NCBI GenBank assembly: GCA_963556195.1
Contig: OY744532.1
Location: 104,506,083 to 104,570,082, forward strand
Reading direction: 5' to 3'
DNA length: 64,000 nt
Source: Sepiola atlantica
Taxonomy: Eukaryota; Mollusca; Cephalopoda; Sepiida; Sepiolidae
Below the pieces are notes generated by a model. It saw only the letters and a program-made list of their open reading frames with translations. It did no database searches and was not told the origin of the DNA. A program made the translations under genes and the position numbers. Positions 10,801 through 22,874 of this stretch are shown here, in pieces; position 1 is the stretch's first letter, and each line of letters begins with the position of its first letter.

Positions 10801-13800
10801 AGGCAGATATGAAATGTGTCTTTTACAAGACTAGCATGCTTAGCTTGGACGATATTCATCCCCTACCTACATTCGCTAGTGAACTACCCCCACCCACCCC
10901 TTTTCAAACTTGAACTCAAGTGACCCCTGCAGATTGTAGGCAAGAAAAGAAAAAACATACAAAGTTTTGAACAGCCAAGTATTCTGGAAAGAAAGATTAT
11001 TTAAGCTAGATTTTCATAGCATGTTAATACATGGATTAATTAAAAAATAAATTCAGAGTAAAAATAATTTAAACACTTAGCTTTTTTTTTTTTTTAGTTG
11101 TTAAATGCCACCCATACATCTCAGCTCTTCAGAGGCAGATACGAAATGTGTCTTTTACAAGACTAGCATGCTTAGCTTGGACGATATTCATCCCCTACCT
11201 ACATTCGCTAGTGAACTACCCCCACCCACCCCTTTTCAAACTTGAACTCAAGTGACCCCTGCAGATTGTAGGCAAGAAAAGAAAAAACATACAAAGTTTT
11301 GAACAGCCAAGTATTCTGGAAAGAAAGATTATTTAAGCTAGATTTTCATAGCATGTTAATACATGGATTAATTAAAAAATAAATTCAGAGTAAAAATAAT
11401 TTAAACACTTAGCTTTTTTTTTTTTTAGTTGTTAAATGCCACCCATACATCTCAGCTCTTCAGAGGCAGATACGAAATGTGTCTTTTACAAGACTAGCAT
11501 GCTTAGCTTGGACGATATTCATCCCCTACCTACATTCGCTAGTGAACTACCCCCACCCACCCCTTTTCAAACTTGAACTCAAGTGACCCCTGCAGATTGT
11601 AGGCAAGAAAAGAAAAAACATACAAAGTTTTGAACAGCCAAGTATTCTGGAAAGAAAGATTATTTAAGCTAGATTTTCATAGCATGTTAATACATGGATT
11701 AATTAAAAAATAAATTCAGAGTAAAAATAATTTAAACACTTAGCTTTTTTTTTTTTAGTTGTTAAATGCCACCCATACATCTCAGCTCTTCAGAGGCAGA
11801 TACGAAATGTGTCTTTTACAAGACTAGCATGCTTAGCTTGGACGATATTCATCCCCTACCTACATTCGCTAGTGAACTACCCCCACCCACCCCTTTTCAA
11901 ACTTGAACTCAAGTGACCCCTGCAGATTGTAGGCAAGAAAAGAAAAAACATACAAAGTTTTGAACAGCCAAGTATTCTGGAAAGAAAGATTATTTAAGCT
12001 AGATTTTCATAGCATGTTAATACATGGATTAATTAAAAAATAAATTCAGAGTAAAAATAATTTAAACACTTAGCTTTTTTTTTTTTAGTTGTTAAATGCC
12101 ACCCATACATCTCAGCTCTTCAGAGGCAGATACGAAATGTGTCTTTTACAAGACTAGCATGCTTAGCTTGGACGATATTCATCCCCTACCTACATTCGCT
12201 AGTGAACTACCCCCACCCACCCCTTTTCAAACTTGAACTCAAGTGACCCCTGCAGATTGTAGGCAAGAAAAGAAAAAACATACAAAGTTTTGAACAGCCA
12301 AGTATTCTGGAAAGAAAGATTATTTAAGCTAGATTTTCATAGCATGTTAATACATGGATTAATTAAAAAATAAATTCAGAGTAAAAATAATTTAAACACT
12401 TAGCTTTTTTTTTTTTTAGTTGTTAAATGCCACCCATACATCTCAGCTCTTCAGAGGCAGATACGAAATGTGTCTTTTACAAGACTAGCATGCTTAGCTT
12501 GGACGATATTCATCCCCTACCTACATTCGCTAGTGAACTACCCCCACCCACCCCTTTTCAAACTTGAACTCAAGTGACCCCTGCAGATTGTAGGCAAGAA
12601 AAGAAAAAACATACAAAGTTTTGAACAGCCAAGTATTCTGGAAAGAAAGATTATTTAAGCTAGATTTTCATAGCATGTTAATACATGGATTAATTAAAAA
12701 ATAAATTCAGAGTAAAAATAATTTAAACACTTAGCTTTTTTTTTTTTAGTTGTTAAATGCCACCCATACATCTCAGCTCTTCAGAGGCAGATACGAAATG
12801 TGTCTTTTACAAGACTAGCATGCTTAGCTTGGACGATATTCATCCCCTACCTACATTCGCTAGTGAACTACCCCCACCCACCCCTTTTCAAACTTGAACT
12901 CAAGTGACCCCTGCAGATTGTAGGCAAGAAAAGAAAAAACATACAAAGTTTTGAACAGCCAAGTATTCTGGAAAGAAAGATTATTTAAGCTAGATTTTCA
13001 TAGCATGTTAATACATGGATTAATTAAAAAATAAATTCAGAGTAAAAATAATTTAAACACTTAGCTTTTTTTTTTTTTAGTTGTTAAATGCCACCCATAC
13101 ATCTCAGCTCTTCAGAGGCAGATACGAAATGTGTCTTTTACAAGACTAGCATGCTTAGCTTGGACGATATTCATCCCCTACCTACATTCGCTAGTGAACT
13201 ACCCCCACCCACCCCTTTTCAAACTTGAACTCAAGTGACCCCTGCAGATTGTAGGCAAGAAAAGAAAAAAACATACAAAGTTTTGAACAGCCAAGTATTC
13301 TGGAAAGAAAGATTATTTAAGCTAGATTTTCATAGCATGTTAATACATGGATTAATTAAAAAATAAATTCAGAGTAAAAATAATTTAAACACTTAGCTTT
13401 TTTTTTTTTTAGTTGTTAAATGCCACCCATACATCTCAGCTCTTCAGAGGCAGATACGAAATGTGTCTTTTACAAGACTAGCATGCTTAGCTTGGACGAT
13501 ATTCATCCCCTACCTACATTCGCTAGTGAACTACCCCCACCCACCCCTTTTCAAACTTGAACTCAAGTGACCCCTGCAGATTGTAGGCAAGAAAAGAAAA
13601 AACATACAAAGTTTTGAACAGCCAAGTATTCTGGAAAGAAAGATTATTTAAGCTAGATTTTCATAGCATGTTAATACATGGATTAATTAAAAAATAAATT
13701 CAGAGTAAAAATAATTTAAACACTTAGCTTTTTTTTTTTTTAGTTGTTAAATGCCACCCATACATCTCAGCTCTTCAGAGGCAGATACGAAATGTGTCTT

Positions 13801-16340
13801 TTACAAGACTAGCATGCTTAGCTTGGACGATATTCATCCCCTACCTACATTCGCTAGTGAACTACCCCCACCCACCCCTTTTCAAACTTGAACTCAAGTG
13901 ACCCCTGCAGATTGTAGGCAAGAAAAGAAAAAAACATACAAAGTTTTGAACAGCCAAGTATTCTGGAAAGAAAGATTATTTAAGCTAGATTTTCATAGCA
14001 TGTTAATACATGGATTAATTAAAAAATAAATTCAGAGTAAAAATAATTTAAACACTTAGCTTTTTTTTTTTTTAGTTGTTAAATGCCACCCATACATCTC
14101 AGCTCTTCAGAGGCAGATACGAAATGTGTCTTTTACAAGACTAGCATGCTTAGCTTGGACGATATTCATCCCCTACCTACATTCGCTAGTGAACTACCCC
14201 CACCCACCCCTTTTCAAACTTGAACTCAAGTGACCCCTGCAGATTGTAGGCAAGAAAAGAAAAAACATACAAAGTTTTGAACAGCCAAGTATTCTGGAAA
14301 GAAAGATTATTTAAGCTAGATTTTCATAGCATGTTAATACATGGATTAATTAAAAAATAAATTCAGAGTAAAAATAATTTAAACACTTAGCTTTTTTTTT
14401 TTTAGTTGTTAAATGCCACCCATACATCTCAGCTCTTCAGAGGCAGATACGAAATGTGTCTTTTACAAGACTAGCATGCTTAGCTTGGACGATATTCATC
14501 CCCTACCTACATTCGCTAGTGAACTACCCCCACCCATCCCTTTTCAAACTTGAACTCAAGTGACCCCTGCAGATTGTAGGCAAGAAAAGAAAAAACATAC
14601 AAAGTTTTGAACAGCCAAGTATTCTGGAAAGAAAGATTATTTAAGCTAGATTTTCATAGCATGTTAATACATGGATTAATTAAAAAAAAAAATTCAGAGT
14701 AAAAATAATTTAAACACTTAGCTTTTTTTTTTTTTAGTTGTTAAATGCCACCCATACATCTCAGCTCTTCAGAGGCAGATACGAAATGTGTCTTTTACAA
14801 GACTAGCATGCTTAGCTTAGACGATATTCATCCCCTACCTACATTCGCTAGTGAACTACCCCCACCCACCCCTTTTCAAACTTGAACTCAAGTGACCCCT
14901 GCAGATTGTAGGCAAGAAAAGAAAAAACATACAAAGTTTTGAACAGCCAAGTATTCTGGAAAGAAAGATTATTTAAGCTAGATTTTCATAGCATGTTAAT
15001 ACATGGATTAATTAAAAAATAAATTCAGAGTAAAAATAATTTAAACACTTAGCTTTTTTTTTTTTAGTTGTTAAATGCCACCCATACATCTCAGCTCTTC
15101 AGAGGCAGATACGAAATGTGTCTTTTACAAGACTAGCATGCTTAGCTTGGACGATATTCATCCCCTACCTACATTCGCTAGTGAACTACCCCCACCCACC
15201 CCTTTTCAAACTTGAACTCAAGTGACCCCTGCAGATTGTAGGCAAGAAAAGAAAAAACATACAAAGTTTTGAACAGCCAAGTATTCTGGAAAGAAAGATT
15301 ATTTAAGCTAGATTTTCATAGCATGTTAATACATGGATTAATTAAAAAATAAATTCAGAGTAAAAATAATTTAAACACTTAGCTTTTTTTTTTTTAGTTG
15401 TTAAATGCCACCCATACATCTCAGCTCTTCAGAGGCAGATACGAAATGTGTCTTTTACAAGACTAGCATGCTTAGCTTGGACGATATTCATCCCCTACCT
15501 ACATTCGCTAGTGAACTACCCCCACCCACCCCTTTTCAAACTTGAACTCAAGTGACCCCTGCAGATTGTAGGCAAGAAAAGAAAAAACATACAAAGTTTT
15601 GAACAGCCAAGTATTTTGGAAAGAAAGATTATTTAAGCTAGATTTTCATAGCATGTTAATACATGGATTAATTAAAAAATAAATTCAGAGTAAAAATAAT
15701 TTAAACACTTAGCTTTTTTTTTTTTTAGTTGTTAAATGCCACCCATACATCTCAGCTCTTCAGAGGCAGATACGAAATGTGTCTTTTACAAGACTAGCAT
15801 GCTTAGCTTGGACGATATTCATCCCCTACCTACATTCGCTAGTGAACTACCCCCACCCACCCCTTTTCAAACTTGAACTCAAGTGACCCCTGCAGATTGT
15901 AGGCAAGAAAAGAAAAAACATACAAAGTTTTGAACAGCCAAGTATTCTGGAAAGAAAGATTATTTAAGCTAGATTTTCATAGCATGTTAATACATGGATT
16001 AATTAAAAAATAAATTCAGAGTAAAAATAATTTAAACACTTAGCTTTTTTTTTTTAGTTGTTAAATGCCACCCATACATCTCAGCTCTTCAGAGGCAGAT
16101 ACGAAATGTGTCTTTTACAAGACTAGCATGCTTAGCTTGGACGATATTCATCCCCTACCTACATTCGCTAGTGAACTACCCCCACCCACCCCTTTTCAAA
16201 CTTGAACTCAAGTGACCCCTGCAGATTGTAGGCAAGAAAAGAAAAAACATACAAAGTTTTGAACAGCCAAGTATTCTGGAAAGAAAGATTATTTAAGCTA
16301 GATTTTCATAGCATGTTAATACATGGATTAATTAAAAAAT
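10801..16340. repeat. Satellite array: 17 units of about 331 bp
   Basis: Units start (at the GCAGATA landmark) at 10803, 11135, 11466, 11796, 12126, 12457, 12787, 13118, 13450, 13781, 14113, 14443, 14775, 15105, 15435, 15766 and 16095. That is 16 full periods of 329-332 bp plus a last unit of about 245 bp that ends inside ATTAATTAAAAAAT near 16340. Copies are nearly identical. Most length variation is in one T homopolymer (about 11-14 T). A few single changes mark individual units, for example in the C-rich block near 14537, AAAAAAAAAA near 14685 and a TTAGACG near 14819. The homogeneity indicates recent expansion or active homogenisation. Each unit holds a T tract ending in TAG, followed by about 50 open codons; no protein is recognised. 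Confidence 0.97.
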
Positions 16341-16655
16341 TTATTCTTCCCACTATGAATCGCTCCACTGTCCAGACAATTGACTGTCAAAGTGCATTCA
16401 AGTTTTTGAGAGACCACCACAAGACTTCAAACACAGTATTTTTAGACGATTTTGCTTCTTAGCAAATGAGTGTTGTGTCTTTAAAAAAAATTAATACATA
16501 AATGGAAGCGGACTAGTATGAAACCCATGCCTTAAATTTATCCGTGTTCTGGCTATTATAAAAGCGACACCTATTTTTAATCTTAGTTTTTTTTAAATAG
16601 ACATAAACATTTTATTTAAGTAAAAATTTATATTTCTGATATATTCAGGCACGGG
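16341..16655. other. Flank of the satellite, no gene recognised
   Basis: Unique-looking sequence begins where the last satellite unit breaks off. A short open frame runs on from the satellite to 16462 but matches nothing I recognise. Confidence 0.4.
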
Positions 16656-16659
16656 CGCA

Positions 16660-18040
16660 GAAATACAAGGCTTGGTATGCAGGCGCAGGATCACCCATCC
16701 TGGTAGCATAGACCTGTAGTTCTTGTCAAATCATCAACCTAAGAGAATTAAGACTCTAGTTTTAACCTGGTGCTACTGACTTTAACGCCTTGGAACCAAA
16801 CACGAGGATAGGGGCCTCCTAAGTCCTGGTCGGCAGCCTTCCTAGAGCTGGATACTCGAATAAAATATTCGGTTCACAAACTTTCTGAAGGAGTAGATAG
16901 GCTCTGTCTATCGACCTCTTTTTGCGCTTTTTATTTGTGTATTAGCCGGCACAGAGGTATCATCACAGCTACTCTTCAAAAACACCTAGTGCTTGGCATT
17001 GTTTTTTTACTAGGGCAATGGACGCCGTCCCACAACCTCCTTATAACTATCTGGGGAAAAGTATCACACTTGATTCTCACTAAGGAGACTTAATACTTGG
17101 GTAGCACTAAGAGTAGCTGTACTATCAACAGTAGTATAATATCGGTAAAACCGTAGTATCATGTCGCGTATAGAATGGCCGCCTGCACTTATCTCCGGTG
17201 GGCTTTCGTAAGGCCACAACCCCATAGATCAAGAATTTGTCTTTTGACATCTGATCAAACACGTACATTATCCACCCACTTTATCTATTAACAAAATCAA
17301 TGAATATGACAATGAAACGAGAAAGGATCAAACCAGAATCAATCAAGTTGCCCTTGAGGCTCTCTTTCAAAAATTTCCGAGGACTTAGGACAAAACTCGA
17401 TGATGTAGAGTAACTTATTCTAGTAAACGCCCCGGATATCTTAGCACTAATTGAAACGCACCTACACTCCTCAATCTCCTCTAGTCGCTTTGGCATAACT
17501 GGATACCTCTTACTCTGTCGTAAGGACTCAGACAAGAATATGGCCGTACTCTAAGTTTATATTCGTAACACCCTCCTCTTGACTAGAGAACATAGCCAAG
17601 TATCAGATGATCATGACTATATGTGTTTTTGATTAAACTTACAACACGGCGTTAGTTACGCATGCTTTCTCTACCGTTCTCCGTAGACCCAGGAGTTTGC
17701 CATGCTTCACTATGGATAATATTGATGCAACACTCTCTTTAGATTCGAGCCCTCAAATACATGTATTTTAGGTATTTTAATGTGCACCACAGGGATTGAC
17801 TTGATTTCTCGAGCTATAAAGATGTAGCTGGTAACAGCATGCGTAGTTTCTTTATTGAACGTTCGCTTTCACAGACTTATTTTACCGACCCGCCTCCAAG
17901 ATTAGAAGTATCAGCAAGCTTCCCTATTCGATCTATACTTGACAACACTGCCTTGGAACGCTGATCACATTGTGTTTATAATTGATATAACCCTAAACGT
18001 TCGACACGAAGTTGAGGGGTCATTTCTCAAAACAGAAGAA
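16660..18040 (+). mobile_element. Decayed LINE copy (5' leader plus endonuclease), inverted relative to 6841-10575
   Basis: The stretch 16800-17060 matches the reverse complement of the LINE leader at about 10240-10480, including AGGAGTAGATAGG and the TACTAGG-CAATG block. From about 17280 the plus strand reads endonuclease pieces with stops and frameshifts: PDILALIETHL, YLLLCRKDSDK, YIRNTLLLTREHS and SDDHDYMCF. Near 17950-18040 it reads a degraded ADH-motif region and the following residues of ORF2. Similarity stops at about 18040, at the hAT fragment, so the RT domain is missing. It is a dead copy, much more diverged than 6841-10575. Confidence 0.8.
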
Positions 18041-19734
18041 TGTCATTGAGGTGGCGGTCCGAGAGTTGGGAGCGAAGGTGAGACTTCGTGTACGTCATTT
18101 TCGAGAAGAGCTGTTCGCAGTAGTAGGTTCTACCGAACATGCTCACAATGCGTTGGACATGGGTAATGCATTTTTGAAAATTTGTAGAACGGCGTCGCGG
18201 AAGAAGGACAACGGAGAAGAAGTGCGGAACTTCGCCTTCATTTCATCGTTGCACTGCCGCTCCACCAACTCCATCTGTTGGGAGGCAGAGGCGTCTTCTA
18301 CGGAGAAGTCAAAGAGAGCAGTGGAAAGCTTGAAGTCCGCAGCCAACATCCTGACTCCTGCAAAACGAGAAGTAAATTCCTCACGTAGAGAGTTGACGAC
18401 ACTAACGCAAGTTACCAGGTCCACATCATCAGGGGCACATGCAGCAAGGCGAGGAAAATGCACAAACTGACCAGAAGCCAAATGAGCTTCCCACAAGCAC
18501 AGTTTAACCTCGAATGAAAGTGATGTGCGCGTACATGTCTGTCACGAGAATGTGTTTACCTTGCAGCTTTTTGTTAAGGATGTTCAGGTGCGCTGTGATG
18601 TCCGTGAGCAGAGTCAGGCGAGCTAGCCACCGCGGATCAGAGAATTGATCAGCGTGGGGAAGGTTCTTCTGACGTAGAAAGTTGGCAATCTCCTGCTGTA
18701 GGTCGCACACCCGAGACAGCATGGCCCCACGACTCAGCCAGCGTACCTCACAGAAGTAGCGCAGATCGTTGTAGTGCACGTTCACCTCGCCCATCAGTGC
18801 CTGGAACTGACGATGTTTAAGGCTGCGGGAGAGGATGGAGTTGATGACCTTCACCAGGACAGACATGACATCAACGAGGTTGGCAGACCTAACGCACAGG
18901 GACTCTTGGTGGATGATTCAGTGCATCTTCTTAATGGGCTGAGTTTCACAGTGAGGCACTAGCAGCGAAGCGGCGCCCTTCTTCTCACCAACCATTGCCA
19001 GGGTACGGTCGGTCGTCACACACACAAGACGGGATAGGTCCAGTGAGTGCTGATCAACACACAGAAACACGGCGTCGCAGATGTATTGGCCAGTCGTGGT
19101 GTCGCGCAGCGGGACAAGCTGGAGGAATTGCTCACACACTTGAAGGTCAGCGGTGACACCGGGGATGAAAACGGACAGCTGGGCCGTGTACTTTGTGTCG
19201 GTGCTCCCACCCAGAGCGAGAGAAAATGCGACGAAATTCGAGCTGCGTGTTTTGAGTGAGTCGTGCACGTTGTCCGACATATCCTCGATGCGCCGACGAA
19301 CGGTGCGGGACGAAAGGCTCACGTTCTCAAAGGCGGAACGCTGCTCTGGACAGACGGAGTCTACTACAACGAGGAGGCATTCCTTGATGAAGTCCGCAAC
19401 TGCAAATGACTTCATTCCCCGAGCAAGTATGAGGGAGACTTCATAACTAGCACGCGTAACGTTCTCTGTCTCAGTATTTTGTTTGCGGAAGAGTGAAGTT
19501 TGTTTCTCCAAGTTGCCTTTTGGTGGCAGACATCGACGCGAAGTTTGACGAGCGGTGCTCTGTCTCCCAGTGGCGACGCACGTTGTACACTTTTAGGACA
19601 GCCAAAATCTTCAAGCATATGAGGCACTGGGCATGTCCAAAGCGCTCGATGACGAAATACTTCTCCCACTCAAGGTTGAAGATCCGAAGCTCGATGTCCA
19701 CTTTTCTCTTCTTAACACGCTGGGTCGCAGACAT
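18040..19734 (-). pseudogene. hAT transposase (GTF2IRD2/ZBED-like), broken
   Basis: Transposases of this kind cut and paste hAT elements; related host genes annotated as GTF2IRD2-like or ZBED-like derive from them. The ATG at 19734-19732 opens an N-terminal zinc-finger-like segment (CLIC followed by HWETEH). After a frameshift near 19500 the frame continues through LARGMKSFAVADFIKECL and TTDRTLAMVGEKKG to KKMH, where a TGA near 18918 interrupts the family's usual HCIIHQ block. The frame then continues through EVRWLSRGAMLSRV, shifts again near 18505-18525 (LCLWEAHLASGQFVHFP), and shifts once more near 18140 before the hAT C-terminal dimerisation segment (YYCEQLFSKM, then SQLSDRHLND). Order and spacing match a nearly complete transposase that can no longer be translated. 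Confidence 0.85.
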
Positions 19735-20954
19735 GATGAGCTGAAAATGGAAGAAAATTAGGTATATCAGCAATGAATTAATTGTTACGTTCGCGCTTCG
19801 TTGGGAACGACGAAACAGTTGCGCAACAGAAAAGTAAAAAAAACAGATTTTTGAAAGGTCCTCGGGTCCAAATATTCATATATTTCAAACACGAGGAGTG
19901 GGACACTCTGTCACAAACACCTGTAACGTAAATATACAGACAAAGACACACATGTGAAACAACGAACATCAACGCAAGTTAAACTCAAAATAACAATGTT
20001 TATTAACAAAATCTGTAAGGGGAAGAAAATATATTACAAGAATATAGGGTTGGGGATCTAAGTAATTCTTATCATGTAGCAAGCGAAGATACGTGTATAT
20101 AAAATGTTGACGTGAAGGAAAAGGACTTACAGTAATCAGTTTCCTCAATGTTCGTGGCGTTTTATTTCCGCTTCTTCTCACTAGATATTAATCTTTGGTT
20201 TTTCATATAAATGTTTCCGTAGCTTGGACGATATCGGAGTGTTTGATATTATTAAGCATACACGATATTCGCATCTTCCAGATTCACTCCATATTCTCGC
20301 CTCTCTTTGTTCACTGTCGTATTCCGAGATACAAAATTCGTCGTTTATCTCTGTCGCTTGCTCGACACACACTTTTTGCGTGTCAATCTCAATGTGTCGC
20401 CTTTCAGATGGCCCGACTTGGCATCTCTCTTTCACGCCTATCGTATCCCAAGTGTCGTATTTTTGCATCACCCTGGCGTGCCCTGGTTTGCGCTGCGCAT
20501 GCCCGAAATTCCTCTGATGATAAGAGATGGTCATTCTGTTTCAGGTTTGGAATGGGTCGACCCCTTCAACAGTCGGCCGACTTAGCTAGGTGTGAAAAAA
20601 AGGGACGGGGGGGGGAGAAGTAGCAATTTGATCCAGCATTCGTTTTGACACGCCTCACATAAGTTCTCTGTTTGTGCCCTTTCCTCGTCTCTCGTTTCCT
20701 CTTCGCCTCTCTCTCTTTCTCTTTTTCTATTTTTATCTCAGGCCAAGAATTTGAAATTAATAGTTAAAGAAAAATTCAATATACATGCATGATTGCATGC
20801 TGATATTTATACATGTTTATCCCACTATAAATCTTAATTGAAACTTACTTTTACGTCTATGTCACAAAATGATATGAGTTTTACTGGGAGGTCCGCGAGC
20901 CAAATTGCAATAATAAAACCTAGCAAGGTAGCGGGCGGGACGCTAAGCCTTCAC

Positions 20955-20995
20955 AGGTCGGATGTGGCCCGCGGGCCGGATGGTGCCCGCCCCTG
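20955..20995 (-). repeat. hAT terminal inverted repeat (5' end of the element)
   Basis: A G/C-rich GGCCCGCGGGCC core ends with CCCCTG, unlike the surrounding A/T-rich DNA and as expected for a Charlie-type hAT end read from inside out. Confidence 0.75.
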
Positions 20996-21003
20996 CCCTA
21001 GCA

Positions 21004-21394
21004 GCTGTGCTCAAAATGCATAGTGATCGGTTAATTAATTTAGGAGTGAATAAAGTTACATGAAATTATATAAATATATATACACATACGTATACACACA
21101 CAAATATATATATATATATAGACTTCGCAAGCAAGCGCAATAACGAGACATTACCACATTCAAGCAAGGGATTTAAGTTCTATTCATGCGAAGGGCGGCA
21201 TATCTAGAAATACTGACTAAAGATTCTACGAACGTTGTCGGAATATGCCTTATAGCTACGTGTCAGTCTATTTTTTACTTCTCCGAACAGAGCTTAACTT
21301 TAAACTTATTAAACGGGTATATAACAATATTAATTTTAAGTATATAATATTAAATTATTTGTTACCTACATGCGCCAGCGTTTCAAGCTTTCGC

Positions 21395-21398
<4 letters not shown>
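21004..21398. other. A/T-rich DNA, no feature seen
   Basis: A short TA tract near 21105-21120 only. Confidence 0.4.

Positions 21399-21456
<58 letters not shown>
21399..21456. repeat. (TA)n microsatellite
   Basis: About 29 uninterrupted TA units. Confidence 0.98.
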
Positions 21457-21458
<2 letters not shown>

Positions 21459-21597
21459 AATCTCTGTTCCAGCCGAGAACTTTACGAGAAATATAAAAAG
21501 TTTCTAATTAAGTAATATTGGCAAATCGTACACATTTTTAGAGTAACTATATTCGTAATTAACATAGGGGGTAAATTCTGCCCCATTTTATATGACT

Positions 21598-21636
21598 GTC
21601 ACGGTGGCCGAATGGTTAAGAGTTTTGAATCTTAGT
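21598..21636 (+). pseudogene. 5' half of a tRNA-Ser-like gene
   Basis: GTCACGGTGGCCGAATGGTT followed by AAG matches the acceptor strand, D-arm and A box of animal serine tRNA genes. It runs on to an anticodon-arm-like segment and then diverges. No B box (GGTTCRANNCC) follows within 60 bases, so this is a tRNA half: either a truncated pseudogene or the head of an old SINE. Confidence 0.6.
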
Positions 21637-21639
21637 TAC

Positions 21640-22870
21640 TCGTCTCTAATCGTTTGGCCGGCTGAACAGTTATATAAGCAATATTGATGATTTTTAGTGA
21701 TCATTAAACATATATGTATGTGTATAAAAAATATTTGTTTATTACAATAATTATATATGTGCACATTTGTATTATTCACACAAATTCGTGTAGGCAAATA
21801 TAAACATGTGTACATACATCCACAGAGAAATATATAGCTTTGAATGTAGAAAGTAATCCTATGTATGTGAGGGCATCTACAATTGGCCTTAAATAAATGA
21901 TCTTCCGTTATATTAGCCATTGTCATTTTCCATTACATAAACACGGATTTACAATGTAGATATGTGTATTTGTATTTTTACGATTTAAATTGTTTTGAAA
22001 TCATATTTCAAATAATGATCATACACCATGTGTCAAATTTGTTTACAGCTGTTTCAAGTCAATATTTATTTTAAGTCAGACAATGCAACATAATTCTCTT
22101 TTAAAAAGTCGACTCTCAGCAGAACGGAATTTCATATTTACCAAGAAAAGGAACACAACAACAATATGTGAAAAGAGTTCAATCATCACCAAAATCACAA
22201 GAATCAATTCATTGTCAAATACTTCGGTAAGATGTTAAATTATTTCCACATCAAAGTGAATGTTTTGTAATCTTGCACACAACAGATGATGAATTAATTT
22301 CGCCATCTTTTCAGAATTTCTTTTTAGGAAAAAAGTTCAATTAACTTTGCACTCAGAAAAACAACACTAACTAAGAAACGCTAAGTAGTTATGCTTGGAT
22401 ATATTTTTATCTTAATAAGTGCATCAACTTATATTGCACGCTAAGCGATGTTTTGACCATTTTTTATTCCTAACATCTACATTATAGCAACATTATTCGT
22501 AGCAGCAAGATGCCTTATTATTTGACAATAAGCAGAGGATTGCTTGTAGATGCTAAAATTACAAAACCTCTGAAAGAAATAATAGTGTACACATGCACTT
22601 ATGTTAACACTGCTGCGTAATTGAAGATGGTTAGTTAATGTCCGGGTTTAAATCAGTGCTACTGTCCCCAGCGGTGAATGCAATGCTACTATGTTATTCT
22701 TTTATTCGAATTTACTAACGTAAAATCTGTAGCGCTACGGGCCAAAATTATTTTATATATTAAGTATTAAGATGTTTATTAAGGTGTATATTAACCCAAA
22801 CGCGTATTTAAATTTTTTAAAACGTCCACTGAAATAAATAATAATTATCAATAATAACTCAACTCTCTCT
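21640..22870. other. A/T-rich DNA, no feature seen
   Basis: No ORF, array or RNA signature recognised. Confidence 0.45.
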
Positions 22871-22874
22871 ATAA

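Larger units (their letters stand above)
18040..20995 (-). mobile_element. hAT DNA transposon, one terminal inverted repeat kept
   Basis: The transposase end of the element abuts LINE sequence at 18040 without a recognisable inverted repeat, so that end is lost. The opposite end at about 20955-20995 reads GTGGCCCGCGGGCCGGATGG then GCCCGCCCCTG, which is the inverse of the CAGGGG...GGCCCGCGGGCCAC end typical of Charlie-like hAT elements. The next 8 bases are CCCTAGCA (20996-21003), a plausible half of the usual 8-bp target duplication. Between 19740 and 20950 lie non-coding element sequence and possibly later insertions; no second gene is recognised there. Confidence 0.75.

Noticed and set aside
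10801..16340. Tandem rDNA or histone-type gene cluster
   Set aside because: Unit is only 331 bp with no rRNA or histone similarity.
16259..16462. 67-codon gene at the satellite edge
   Set aside because: The frame starts in satellite sequence at a non-conserved codon and continues into the flank; no family recognised.
18012..18470. 152-codon plus-strand frame over the hAT region
   Set aside because: It is antisense to the transposase, whose conserved blocks read on the minus strand.
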